From NCBI GenBank assembly GCA_905221605.1, contig CAJNDS010002224.1, positions 942,023 through 1,006,022 of the forward strand: a stretch of 64,000 nucleotides of DNA, given 5' to 3'. Under the pieces are notes generated by a model that ran no database searches, was not told the DNA's origin, and was given only the letters and a program-made list of their open reading frames with translations. Source of the DNA: Symbiodinium natans. Lineage: Eukaryota; Sar; Dinophyceae; Suessiales; Symbiodiniaceae. Made by a program: the position numbers and the translations under genes. Below are positions 42,301 to 53,103 of this stretch, one piece after another. How positions within the stretch are numbered: the first letter of the stretch is position 1; every line of letters begins with the position of its first letter.

Positions 42301-45300
42301 GCAAGTGCCAGCCATCTTGGGGCGCGGGGGATTTAGGTTTAGGGTTCAGGGCTTAGGGTTTAGGGTCTAGGGTCTAGGGTTTAGGGTTTAGGGTTTAGGG
42401 TTTAGGGTTAGGGGTTTAGGGTTTAGGGCTTAGGGCTTAGGGCTTAGGGTTTAAGGTTTAGGGCTTAGGGCTTAGGGCTTAGGGTTTAGGGTTTAGGGTT
42501 TAGGGTCGGTTAGGGTAACCCTAAGTTTTTAAAGCCCTAAGCCCACAAAGCCCTGAACCCAGAAGAGCAGATGGATCCTTTCACCAAGGTAAGTCGCCCC
42601 CTGAAGCCCTCTGAACTTAAAAAAACACCCTAAACCCTAAACCCTAAACCCGAAACCCTAAACCCTAAACCCTAAACCCTAAACCCTAAACCCTAAACCC
42701 TAGACCTGAACTCGTACTGCCCGATGCCAACAAGTCCATGCATCCTTCGCGGTCAGGCGTCCTCTTGGATTCGTCGTCCAAGCTGTACTCAAGAGCACAG
42801 CTTATGTTGAGGTGCTAACCTGTGAGTTGCCTCACAAGCTTTAAGGCAAACGGAAGGTGCCTCACTTCGCGGTTGTTTGCAATCTTGCGCACTTTTGCCA
42901 GGCCCAAGCCACACCAGCAAGCCACAACGATGCACGGTTTACGCACCGCCTCGCACGTGGCACCCCTTCAGAGAGCAGCGGCTTGTGTTTCGTGACCCCT
43001 CCCGGGGCGGGTCAGAACACATCTTCACAACGGTTGCCTTACAAACCTCACCGAACTAAGTGAGCAGGCAGTGCTCGCGGACTCGGCAGTGTAATGCGCA
43101 ACATGAGCGCCAAACCCTGAACCGAAAACCTCCGATGAAAAGCCAGTCACGGTCAACGCGCAGCTGGCGGCAAGAGGAGTCACGGGAGCGAGACCGAGCT
43201 CTTGTATAAACAATCAGCCAACATGCGAATGCTACCCGACACCTTCACACAAGATAGAATGAGGGAAGATGGAACAGATGCTGAGGGGAAAAGGCATAGA
43301 CTCAAAACCCTAAAACCCTAAAAACCTAAACCCCTAAACCCGAAAATCCTAAATCCCCCCAAGCCTTAAACCTGAAACCCTAAACCCCAAACCTTCTTTC
43401 TTTAACGTACACAAGTCCGGGCGCATCCTAAACCCTTAACCCTTAACCCTACATCCTAAATCCTAAACCCTGAACCCTACACCCTAAACCCTCGACCTTA
43501 AACCCTGAACCATGGAAACTCCAAGAGCCCCCGAGGCCTCGATCAAGCCACTGCCATGCTCCTTCAGAGCCTGCAAAGGTTTTGGGAATTAGGGTTGAGA
43601 GTCCCTGAACCCCAAACCCCAAACCCTAAACCCTAAACCCTAAACCCTAAACCCTAAACCCTAACCCTGAACCCTGAACCCTGAACCCTAACTTAAGTAA
43701 GGTGTAGGCAAGGATTGAGGGCTTTCAGGTGTGTTTCAATCAAGAACCGTTCGATGCTTGCTGAGCTCTTACGGCGTGCGCGCATTCACGCTTTGGGCTT
43801 GGGGGTTGAAGGTATCCTGATGGTCAAACTCGGAACCCCGACAATAAAGTAGGAATGTAAGGGAATAGAAGGACCCTGGTAAGTTACATTCTTTAGTACG
43901 GGGTTTAGGGTTTAGGGTTTAGGGTGGGTTTAGGGCTTAGGGTTTAGGGTTTAGGGTTTAGGGTTTAGGGTTTAGGGTTTAGGGTTTAGGGTTTAGGGTT
44001 TAGGGTTTACGTTTTAGGGTTCAGGGTACTCGATTCTTGGGGGTTCCCTGTCTGGGCTTTCCATTAGAGTGCCTTCCGGGGTGTGTACCCCCAAAAACCT
44101 GAGAGGGTGTAGAATTCTCGGGATTCCACGATGCTTTCAGCCCAAGCCCTCAACTCTCTGCCCCAAAACCTGAACTAAGACCCTAAACCCTAAACCCTAA
44201 ACCCTAAACCCTAAACCCTAAACCCTAAACCCTAAACCTCAGAGTTCTGGGCTCAGACAGCGGCATGCGCTTTGGAGTGGAGCAGTTTGGGGCTGAGGGG
44301 CTCGCAGAATTGCGGCACCCCCTACTACTATACTACCCCCCCCCCCCCCCCTAGTTTCCCCCCCCCCCCCGAATGATTTAGCCTAGTGAAGGTCATCTGT
44401 CTTACGAGCTTCGACTGCTTAAGGCCTTCTAGACCTTGACCCCTTAAACCTGGCTGCCTCTTCGTAGGGAATGAGGGAATGCGGCACCTATAGACTCCTC
44501 ATTCCCTCATTCCAGGGGGAAACAAATAGTAGTGGCCTTTCGTACCCACATTGGGATGTTCCCTTTTTCTAACAGTCGTTAATAGGGATTATAATGGAGG
44601 GTACTCTAATCCGTAGTCAGGACTGTTAGTATAAGGGAACATCCCAATACCCACAAATGAAGGCAGGTTCTAGAGGGAACTACTGATGAGACCGTTAACC
44701 CTACACCCTGAACCCCAAGCCCTAGACCCTAAACCCTAAACCCTAAACCCTAAACCCTCAACCCTCAACCCTCAACCCTCAACCCTAAACCCTAAACCCT
44801 AAACCCTAAACCCTAAACCCTGAACCCTGAACCCTGAAGCCTACAAAGCCTTGTTGAACCCGCCTCTGAAATCATCTTCGCAGCCTCGGCCTCGCCCTCG
44901 GAGCGAATGACCTAAGGCGATGTGCATCCACGGCTTCTAGGGTTTAGGGTTTAGGGTTTAGGGTTTAGGGTTTAGGGTTTAGGGTTTGGGGTTTAGAGTT
45001 TGGGGTTTAATTAGGGCTCAGGGTTCAGGTTTAGGGTTTAGGGTATAGGGGTTAGGGTTTATGGTTTCCCTCAACCCCTAAATCACCTAAACGCCCTAAA
45101 CTAAACCCGCAACCCTTAACCTTTCCCCCAAGTTAGGGTTTAGGTTTCAATAATCTTTAAACCCTAAGCCCCTAAACCTTCTCCCCAAACTTGGCGTCCT
45201 GCTGGCGCCGATGGGCTCGGCCGCCCGAGACGGCTAACGCCCAATGGCCCCAAGCACCCCACAACCCGAAGCCCTTTTTGAGGAGTTCTACTTTACCTTA

Positions 45301-46436
45301 GGGTAGGCGTTGAAGCCTAAACCTTGAACCCTAAACCCGAAACCCCAAACCCTGAACCCTAAACCCTACCTGTGGGAAACTCCCGCACTCCCGCATGCCT
45401 CCTTCAGCTCTGAAATCCGAAGCCCGCCTGCACCCCCCCCCCCCCCAGTACGCTTCAGTAAGGGGCTAAAGGGTACCCTGGGCTTAGGGCTTAGGAACTA
45501 ACGGACTTTTCAGGGATTTTCAAAAATCTATAAAGGTTTTTTGAAGGGCATTTCAAGGGTCGCAAGGGTTTAGGGTTTAGAGTTCAAGCGGACATCCAAA
45601 AGGGCATTTCGGGTGCTTCTCGCCAAAAAAAGACACCAAACCCTAAACCCTAAACCCCAAACCCTAAACCCTAAACCCCAAACCCTAAACCCTAAACCCT
45701 AAACCCCAAACCCCAAACCCTAAACCCTAAACCCTAAACCCTAAAACCTAAAACCTAAAACCTAAACCAAACCCACAACGCCCCTCGCTCCCGCCCCCCT
45801 TCCCTCCGCCAGCTTGGGCCACCACGGTGGCCTGTCTCTCCTGCTCGGCTTTCCTTGGGCCGGACGAAGGGTTTTAGGGTTTAGGGTTTAGGGTATAGGG
45901 TTTAGGGTTTAGGGTTTAGGGTTTAGGGTTTAGGCTTTAGGCTTTAGGCTTTAGGCTTTAGGCTTTAGGCTTTAGGCTTTAGGCTTTAGGCTTTAGGCTT
46001 TAGGCTTTAGGCTTTAATTAGGGTTTAGGGTTTAGGGTTTAGGGTTTAGGGTTTAGGGTTTAGGGTTTAGGGTTTAGGGTTTAGGGCTCGGGATTCACCA
46101 AGGGCCCCTTGAGGTATCCGAGGTACTGATTTTAGCACAACGCGACATTGACTTAGATAGCCTGTGAAAAAGCCAAGCTTTAGGGGAGGGGGGGAGGGGG
46201 GGGGGGGTTGATAGGGGCTTGGGGATTGCAACTAACACCCTGAAAGCCCGCAACCCTAAACCCAGAAACGCCTAAGCCTTGAAACCCCTCGACCCTAACC
46301 CTGAACCCCCAAAACCCTACACACCCTCAACACTAAAAACCCCACAAACACCGAAAACCATAAACCCTACAACGTAAACCCTAAACCCTACAAACACTAA
46401 AAACCCCAAAAACCCTCAACCCTAAACGCCAAAACC

Positions 46437-46503
<67 letters not shown>

Positions 46504-49500
46504 ACCCTAAACCCTAAACCCTAAACCCCCAAACCGTCGACAAGAAAATCCTTCCTAGCGGATGCCGGGCGTCTCCACGATGAACTTCTGCCTCTCCGCA
46601 TCCTGCTGAGCCACCTGCAGCGACCAAGGAGGGTTTAGGGTTTAGGGTTTGGGGTTTAGGGTTTAGGGTTTAGGGTTTGGGGTTTAGGGTTTGTAGGGTT
46701 TGTAGGGATTGTAGGGTTTGGGGTTTAGGGGTTGTAGGGTTGTTGGGGTTTGTAGGGTTTGGGGTTGAGGGGGGTTAGGGAGGGTCTAGGGTTTAGGATT
46801 TTTAGGGTTTGTAGGGTTTGGGGTTCAGGGGGGTTAGGGAGGGTTAGGGTTTAGGGTTTGTAGGGTTTGTAGGGTTTGAAGGGTTTGTAGGGTTTGTAGG
46901 GTTTGCAGGGTTTGTAAGGTTTGTAGGGAATGTAGGGTTTGCAGTGTTTGTAGGGTTTAACGTGTATGGGTTTATGAGTTTCGGGTTCATCAAATCTGAA
47001 CCGTTAAGAGCACAAACCTCTGGACCCTCAGCCCCGATGAGGGCCGGCGCCTGCTTGTCCTCGATGGCTCGGGCAAAATCCTCGCCGAGAGATCACCCTT
47101 CCCTTCAGGCTTCAGGGCTTAGGGTTTAGTAAGTTCTGGGTATAGGGTTTTGGGTTTTTAGGGTATAGGGCATAGGGTTTGGGTTTCGGGTTAAACCTCA
47201 ATCGTTGCCCCTATATAGTGTGCATGCCTGTGAACACACACACACACACATGCTATAATTGGCCTGCTTTGGGCTTTCAGGGTACTCGGAAACGACTCGA
47301 AACGGCTTTTCAGGTGGAGGGGTGGAGGGGGAGGGGGGAGGGTTGCCCTCTCAGACCACACAGCCCAGGAGTCGGAAAAGAGCTTAGGGCTTGAGGGCTT
47401 CTAGGGTTTAGGGTTTAGGGTTTAGGGTTTAGGGTTTAGGGTTTAGGAGGGTTTAGGAGGGTTTAGGAGGGTTTAGGGTGGTTTTAGGGTGGTTTTAGGG
47501 TGGTTTTAGGGTGTAGGGTAGACGCTTAGGGGTTTAGGGTTTTTAGGCTTTCCGGCGCTTAGGGTGTAGGGTTTAGGGTGTAGGTAGACCCTACAGCTGG
47601 ATGGAACAAGCAGGGGGGGGGGGGCCGTTGAAACGGGTTTAGGGTTTGGGTTTAGTGTTCTCATCATCCCGTCTGTATTCCTGGTCAATGGCAGTTAGTG
47701 GCTTGCGCGCAGGCTGTAGCCCTGAACCCTGAACCCTAAACTCTAAACCCTAAACCCTAAACCCTAAACCCTAAACCCTGAACCCTAGGCTTCAAACCTT
47801 CACTTTAAGCCCTGAACCCTAAACCCTCAACCCTGAGACCTAAACCCCCAAACCCAACCTACAATTCTAACCACCTCAACCGAAATATGAAGGCCTAAAA
47901 GGTCAGGGCTGCGGAACATTAGGGTTTGTGGTTCTACGGGTGTAGGGTTAGGGGAGGGTTCAGGCTCGGTTTTGGGGGGATTGAAGGGCCTAGGGCTACA
48001 ACAGGGCTTCCAGCGGATGCTGTGTGTGTATGGTGGAAGCCCATCCTTGCCGTAGGTCAGGTGCGTGATGGCAATGTCTTCCTGCAGCACAAGGCTGATG
48101 CTGACTGCTGGAGGAATGGTAGCTGGGGAAGGTAGGGTTTAGGGTTTAGGGTTTAGGGTTTAGGGTTTAGGGTTTAGGGTTTAGGGTTTAGGGTTTAGGG
48201 TTTAGGGTTTAGGGTTTAGGGTTTGGGGTTTGGGGCTTGGGGGTTTATAGGGTTTAGGCTTTCGGGACGAGGGCTTAGGGTTTGCAAACAACCTGAAGAG
48301 CCCCCCCTAACAAAACCCTAAACCCCAGCAGCCTGGCCTTTAGGGTGTAGGGTCCAGGGTTAACATAGGCGCCTTAATAATTGGGATAGGGTGTTGGGGG
48401 TATTTCTAGTAACATAGCATAATTATGCAGGGGCCATAAGGGAATAATACTTTGGATGGACAAAACCTTGCATGACCCCCTACGTTACACGTGTGCGACG
48501 GTTGGTAATCGAGCTCCCCGCGCCCCTCGAATTTCAATGTTGCGTGCGCATATGGATGATACAGGATTTCGGTCATTCACACACATGCCCTTTCGAAGCA
48601 TTGCAAGGACAGCAATGTTAAGATTCAGGGTTTGGAAGGGATGACACGCGTAGTACAAGTGATGCAGGATTTCGTCCATCAACAGTCCGGAGACTGGCAA
48701 GCTTTCGGAAGCTCTGGTCTCTAGTCACGGCTGACCAAAGTCAACTTCACCTGCGAGAGGGCCGCATGTGAGGGGGGGCCAGAATGGGGGCAGAAAGTCC
48801 GGAATGTGGTATTTTTCAAGTTTCAAATTCGTTTCCATAGTTTCATATTAGTTTCAAATTAATTTTCAAATCCAGTTGCAAAATCGCTGTTAAGGGGCAA
48901 CTGCAATTTCTGCCCGCGCTTTGTGAAAACCAGGAACCTCTGAGATTCCTGTATTTTTGGAAATTGCGGAAACTATTCTGAAACTAATTTGAAACTACGG
49001 CAATGAATTAGAAACTTGAAAAATGCTGCATTTCTGCTCTCTTGCGCTTGGCCACGTCCAAGCAAGAGGAGAGCTTAGGCTTGAAGCTGCAAGAAGTACA
49101 CCTCCGACTTTCCCAAAAGCCATTCCATCAACAACTCTTACCAAGGCAGCCACGACGTCACAAGTCAGTAAATTATCTTGTCCGAGACTGTATTAGTAAG
49201 TATTCCGACGCTATAGTAGCTTGAGGTTCGGTTCCAGGCCCCGGGCCCCGGGTTGAGGAGATGTTTGGGCTCTTGAATGCCTGCATGAGGTCTGGTCAAC
49301 ATGGGTTGGGGGTCTCAACCCTAAACCCTAAACCCAATCCTAAACCAAAAACCCCTATAAACCCTAATTAAACCCTAATTAAACCCTAACCCCTAAACCC
49401 TAAACCCTAAACCCCTTGGGGGGCCCCGCCATGACGATGTTGAACTGCTGAGCTCTCTGCACGATCGCCTGGTGCGCGGGGGGGCGCGCGGCTGGGACGA

Positions 49501-50648
49501 AGAAAGCACTTCGGGAGTTGGTTTTGGGGAAAGTTTAGGGTTTAGGGTTTAGGGTTCAGGGTTCAAGGTTCAGGGTTTAGGGTTTAGGGCTAGGTCTACC
49601 CCTGAACCCCCAAATCCTGAATGCCCCAAAGCCGCTACACCGGGTCCCAGACTCATTCCAGACTCCCTTTTCTTCTCGGTGTCGCTCAGAAGGGACCCTA
49701 AACCCTAAACCCGAAACCCTCCCAACCCTAAATCCTAAACCCCCCGAAGAAGGGAAGAAGGGCTCCCTGTGGGTCCCAGATTCGGAACCCTAAGCCCCTA
49801 GCGCATCCCAGCGTTTAGGATCCCGGGGTAAAGGTCCAAGGGTTTAGGGTCCGAGGGTTTAAGGTCCAAGGGCTCAGGGTTTAGGGGCCAAGGGTTTAGG
49901 GTCCAAGGGTCTGGTTAGGATTTCACCCTAAACCCTAAACCCTAAACCCTAAACCCTAAAACCCTAAACCCTATAAGCCCTGAACAAGGTACGCCTTGCA
50001 CGTTGCGCAACACTTCTGACGCTGGTCGGGGCTTCCCTCCTGAACACCGAGCCACAACCCCGAACCCAAAGGCCTAAAACTCTACACGAACCGGAAAATA
50101 AGCAGGCCCGATTTTCTCAGTCCTCCAGGTTTAGGGTTTAGGGCTTAGGGTTTAGGGTTTAGGGTTTAGGGTTTCGGGTTTAGGGTTAAGGGTTAAGGGT
50201 TACGGGTTAAGGGTTAAGGGTTAAGGGTTAAGGGCTAAGGATTAGGGTACGGCCCTAAGCCCTGCGATCCCCTGAGAAAACGCAGACCCCAGACTCCAGA
50301 CTCCAACCAGAAGCCTGCCGAGTTTGGAAAGGGTAGGACAAGGATTAGGGTTTTTGGGCTTTAGGGTTTAGGGTTTAGGGTTTAGGGTTTAGGGTTTAGG
50401 GTTTAGGGTTTAGGGTTTAGGGTTTAGGGTTTAGGGTTCAATGACCTTTGGGGTTTTGATGAGGAGTGGAGTTGGCGCCGAGGGGATGTCATGGGGTTCA
50501 GGGCTTAGAATTTAGGGTTTAGGGAGACGGTACACGAAGTTGGCAACTTGCTTTATACCATAAGGCCCGGGCATAGGGTACAAACCCTCTAGAGCCTAAA
50601 CCGACGAAACCCCTACGAACCACGTGCCTCGCGGATTTCGTGAGACAC
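39223..50648 (-). CDS. PHB: Prohibitin (PHB1-type), ten exons found, N-terminus not located
   Basis: Gene-level entry. The spliced reading of 139 codons covers the later part of the SPFH/prohibitin domain and the C-terminal coiled coil: VSHEIRE, AIVQRAQQFNIVM, EDIAITHLTYGK, AIEDKQ, VAQQDAERQKFIV, KAEQERQAT, VIRSEGEAEAAKMISE, GSGLIE, RRIDAAKDIAENLSKSPNV, YLPNGQQMLLNV, stop TGA. Y-L-P-x-G-Q at the end is PHB1-type. Prohibitins form ring complexes in the inner mitochondrial membrane with PHB2 and regulate m-AAA protease and membrane organisation (family knowledge). All phases match. Exons are 21-79 bp; introns carry telomere-like arrays, a LINE endonuclease fragment and MITEs. The N-terminal membrane and first half of the SPFH domain should lie above 50.65 kb but were not recognised. 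Confidence 0.85.
40337..40466. repeat. 14-mer array alternating TTTAGGG and TTTGGGG
   Basis: Strict alternation of the two heptamers, so the repeating unit is 14 bases. Confidence 0.85.
40851..40967. mobile_element. Inverted-repeat element, family E, inside a LINE fragment
   Basis: CAGGGTGGGGCCCCC and GGGGGCCCCACCCTG bound a core of repeated GTTATAAG units. It interrupts the endonuclease-like reading on the minus strand, which ends at V-C on one side; LVPGRLQKF-like residues appear on the other. Confidence 0.6.
40978..41252 (-). mobile_element. LINE endonuclease (APE-type) fragment
   Basis: The minus-strand frame reads RNVGGLSTDVYDELMTWLD and then ALIQETHW, the second conserved block of apurinic-type endonucleases of non-LTR elements. 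Only about 90 residues remain; the 3' side is cut by element E at 40851-40967. It lies in the last prohibitin intron. Confidence 0.75.
41633..41694 (-). CDS. PHB: Prohibitin exon
   Basis: VRRIDAAKDIAENLSKSPNV plus two bases; acceptor CCTGCAG|G, donor AT|GT. Strong match to R-x-I-E-A-(A/S)-x-x-I-A...S-x-N-V. Confidence 0.9.
42556..42591 (+). CDS. Isolated plus-strand exon-like island
   Basis: Reads NPEEQMDPFTK and then a textbook donor AAG|GTAAGT. It lies in the prohibitin intron between two confident exons, on the other strand; possibly chance. Confidence 0.25.
43538..43570 (-). CDS. PHB: Prohibitin exon (33 bp microexon)
   Basis: ALKEHGSGLIE; acceptor TTTGCAG|G, donor GAG|GC. Joins to R-R-I-D-A-A as in other prohibitins. 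Confidence 0.82.
44463..44517. mobile_element. Inverted-repeat element, family B (short)
   Basis: GTAGGGAATGAGGGAATG pairs with CTCATTCCCTCATTCC in a 55 bp hairpin. Confidence 0.5.
44551..44648. mobile_element. MITE-like element, family D, with 8 bp target duplication
   Basis: Inverted ends TTGGGATGTTCCCTT / AAGGGAACATCCCAA, with inner CTAACAGTC / GACTGTTAG. TACCCACA is repeated exactly at 44543-44550 and 44649-44656. An 8 bp duplication fits a hAT- or P-like transposase acting in trans; that assignment is inferred. Confidence 0.75.
44864..44911 (-). CDS. PHB: Prohibitin exon
   Basis: VIRSEGEAEAAKMISE, 16 codons; acceptor CCTTAG|G, donor GAG|GC. The (R/Q)-A/S-E-G-E-A-x-A-A-K motif is diagnostic. 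Confidence 0.9.
45826..45853 (-). CDS. PHB: Prohibitin exon (28 bp microexon)
   Basis: KAEQERQAT; acceptor CCAAG|G, donor ACC|GTGGTG. Coiled-coil segment. Confidence 0.8.
45931..46016. repeat. TTTAGGC variant array
   Basis: Twelve GGCTTTA units set inside a longer TTTAGGG array (45872-46085), both edges sharp. Confidence 0.92.
46434..46506. repeat. CCCTCAA variant array
   Basis: Ten identical CCCTCAA units, reverting to CCCTAAA. Confidence 0.92.
46574..46614 (-). CDS. PHB: Prohibitin exon
   Basis: VAQQDAERQKFIV plus two bases; acceptor CTGCAG|G; the donor appears to be GTGGA|GA. The GA plus G of the next exon completes Glu, as the family requires. Confidence 0.85.
46686..46962. repeat. GGGTTTGTA (9-mer) variant array
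   Basis: Nine-base units derived from the heptamer, more than a dozen copies, next to prohibitin exon 46574-46614. Confidence 0.85.
47051..47080 (-). CDS. PHB: Prohibitin exon (30 bp microexon)
   Basis: DFARAIEDKQ; acceptor GCGAG|G, donor CAG|GC. Corresponds to E-F-x-x-A-(I/V)-E-x-K-Q. Confidence 0.82.
48046..48081 (-). CDS. PHB: Prohibitin exon
   Basis: EDIAITHLTYGK, 12 codons; acceptor GCTGCAG|G. The donor after AAG is GA, an accepted dinoflagellate variant. Matches (D/E)-(D/V)-x-I-T-x-L-x-(Y/F)-G. Confidence 0.85.
48806..49036. repeat. AT-rich inverted repeat (family I)
   Basis: ATTTTTCAAGTTTCAAATTC at the left end and GAATTAGAAACTTGAAAAAT at the right end can pair; inner GTTTCATATTAGTTTCAAA pairs with CTAATTTGAAAC. 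Low GC unlike the flanks; lies in a prohibitin intron. Confidence 0.55.
49430..49468 (-). CDS. PHB: Prohibitin exon
   Basis: AIVQRAQQFNIVM, 13 codons; acceptor CACCAG|G, donor ATG|GC. Matches R-A-x-x-F-N-I of the family. Confidence 0.82.
50175..50242. repeat. GGGTTAA variant array
   Basis: About nine units of GGGTTAA following TTTAGGG. Confidence 0.85.
50628..50648 (-). CDS. PHB: Prohibitin exon (21 bp microexon)
   Basis: Encodes VSHEIRE, matching the V-S-x-x-I-R segment of prohibitins. Acceptor CTGCAG|G, donor GAG|GC. Joined to the next exon it gives I-R-E-A-I-V-Q-R-A. Confidence 0.72.
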
Positions 50649-51254
50649 CTGCAGCACGTCCCTAGAAGCCTTTGAATACCCCAACTGAGAGCCCGAAGCC
50701 CTGAACCCGAAACCCTAAAAAAAAAAGCTAAGCCCTTGACCCTAAACCCTAAACTCTAAGCTCTTAAACCCCAAGGAATAAACCACACTCAGCCCTATCC
50801 TTCTGGGCCTTCGATACCCCTGCACACCCACACCCTCGCACACTTGGGTCGAAAGTTTGGGGGGTTTAGGGTTTCGGGTGTAAGGCTTCGGGCTTAGGAT
50901 GGCTTAGGGTTTAGGGGCTGGGGTTTACGGTTTAGGGGCGCAGGGCCCCGAAACCCGAGAGCCTAAACCCTAAACCCGAAGGCCTAAACCCTGAGCCCGG
51001 AATGTCCGGGTTTGTGAGCCCAATAAGACCCCCCAAACCCCCAAACCCTCACCCCGAAACCCCTAGGCCCTAAGCCATACGTAACCCAATACCCTAAGCC
51101 CTAAACCCCTATAAGCCCGAAACCCCGATAAGCCCCCGATAAGCCCTAAACCCTAAAGGCCCTAAGCCCTAAACGCCCTAGAGCTGAAGCTTCAGAAGCC
51201 CGAACTCCTGCAACTTACAGGAACCCCCCTGCCTCATTCCCTGAACCCCAATCC

Positions 51255-51450
51255 CCCAGGCTCTAAGGGTAGTTATATGGGCTTTTGAGGGTTTGGGGTT
51301 TAGGGTTTAGGGTTTAGGGTTTACTGTTTAGGGTAGTTTCAAGGGTCCTGAATATGGTCCCTTACCTCCCTTGAGGGTTCTGAAGTATGGGCCCTTGAGT
51401 TTTATTGGGTTAAAAAAGGGGTAAACAAGGGGTCACCATTTAAGGGCCAA
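51255..51450. mobile_element. MITE-like element, family C, interrupted copy
   Basis: CTAAGGGTAGTTATATGGGC starts it, then TTTAGGG units intervene, then GGTCCCTTACCTCCCTTGA resumes as in the 17275 copy. Confidence 0.55.
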
Positions 51451-52292
51451 AACCCAGTTCCCCCCTGTTCAGAATCTGTCAGTTGAGGAATCTGGGGGTT
51501 CAGCGGTACTTAGAACCGCAATTGAAGACACCTCGGGAACTGAGGGGGCTTGTAAGTATAAACCCTCAACCCTAAGCCCTAAACGTTTAGGGCTTAGGGT
51601 TATACAGTTCGAGGGGTTTTCGGTGTAGGGTGGTGTAGAGCTTGGGGTTTAAGAAGGTCTTGGGGTTTGGGGGGCTTCGGGTTCGGGAGTTCGGCACAAC
51701 ATAGCCGAAACTCCCAACATGTGTAGCTCAGGGGTATTTATGAACAACATACATAACGAATGGATGGCAAAGAAAGACGGCCTACGTTCACGAGAAGCGG
51801 AATGCATTCTGCGAACGATAAGAAAGAAGCCCTTGCAAATATTGTAACAAAACAACGGTTTCCCGTCAGGAGTTCGTACCCGCAATAACGTAGCCCTTGA
51901 TTAAGGGCCTTAATCGTATTCCCACACAAAAATAAAGACCCTAAACCCAAATCCCTATAAACCCCAAACCCCACCTCGCACCTTTTCTCACCAAATCGGC
52001 CTTGGATTTGACGGCGCTCTGTTTTCACCCCACGGCACATCTTCGGCGTGGGGCAGCGCCGCTGTGGCGGAGTTGGTGGATTTTGGGGTTCTGGGGAGCC
52101 TGTGGGGGTTTGGGGTTGAAGAGTCCAAGGGGCGTGTAAACCCAGAGTGCTTGTACCTGTGTTCCAGAACGGAACCTAAGCCCCAAAACAAGAAATAAGG
52201 GCCACCTCTGGGTCCTAGTAGCCATAAACCCTAAACCCTAAACCCTAGAAGTCCTAGTTTACACAACTGACCGAGTGAGGCTCGTCTTAAGC

Positions 52293-52335
52293 CTGCGTCG
52301 CGCTCAGAGTTGAACCAGAGGGGCGTGGGCGCGTC
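52293..52335 (-). CDS. Isolated exon-like island
   Basis: DAPTPLWFNSERDA with acceptor CTGGAG|G and donor CAG|GCTTAAG. Not placed in any gene. Confidence 0.3.
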
Positions 52336-52991
52336 CTCCAGGGAGGGGTAAGCCAAAGTTTCCAAGTGCTTTCAGAGGCGGCACATGGGCCCTGTCACAT
52401 TCTTCTAAGGTGAAGAGGTACCAAAGAGAGGGCAATTACTTAGACTAAGAACCGTCAGCCCTTAAAGCAGAACCCTAGACCGCAAGCCTCCCGTCACTTT
52501 AGGGGTTCTACCTTGGACCCTGGAGGTTGCACCGTTGGGTTTTGGACCCCTTTTTAAGGATCCCTATAAGGGAATATAAGGGCCAAAGTAGGAGTATGTT
52601 AAGGGGGTACACTCTTACAGGTCCGAGTCTGAATCCCTTGAGCCACAGACCTCTTAGCCAAGTTCATGAGTAGGGTTTAGGGTTTAGGGTTTGGGGTTTA
52701 GGGTTTAGGGTTTAGGGTTTAGGGTTTGGGGTTTAGGGTTTAGGGTTTAGGGTTCATGAGCCCGAAACCTTAAACTCTTAAACCCCACGATGGGGTTCAC
52801 TTAGTCCGCGAAGAAACCCGATGCTTCTGGAACCATCCCAAAACCCTCCTGAACCCGAAATTTCAACCCCTAAGCCCTAAACCCGATAAACCCTATGAAC
52901 CCTGTAAACCCCGATAACCCCACATAACCCCTATAAACCCTATAAACCCCTAGAAACCCTTTAACCCCCTATAGACCCGCTTAAAACCCCT

Positions 52992-53103
52992 TTAAACCCT
53001 CAACCCAACCCTTCGGGGCAACTCTGCTTGCCGGCTCACAAGCCTCGCGGGCTTCGGCGAGGCTGGCGGCGGCGGGCGACCGCCGAACCCGTCGGCAAGA
53101 AGC
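52992..53103 (-). CDS. Unknown gene, last exon with TAA
   Basis: Acceptor GCCCAG|G. Reads [20 protein letters not shown] and on to R-V-G-L-R-V and TAA in repeat-like sequence. More than one frame is open, so this is provisional. Confidence 0.42.

Larger units (their letters stand above)
50649..52991. other. Region expected to hold prohibitin N-terminal exons
   Basis: Holds degenerate CCCTAAA units, a family C element (51255-51450) and unplaced islands. A 30 bp island near 52010-52040 with donor TTG|GTGAGA is a weak candidate exon. The prohibitin start was not found. Confidence 0.4.

Noticed and set aside
42857-43213. Overlapping 60-70 residue frames on both strands
   Set aside because: Non-repetitive but with no recognisable motif, splice context or link to the prohibitin exons on either side; left unannotated.
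45370-45409. Exon-like island with TTTCAG|AG and ACAG|GTAGGG reading LKEACGSAGVSH
   Set aside because: It lies between two prohibitin exons that already join perfectly. Including it would insert 40 bases and break the frame. It is a useful reminder that good-looking splice sites occur by chance.
46434-46506. CRISPR-like regular repeats
   Set aside because: Head-to-tail heptamers without spacers in a eukaryotic context.
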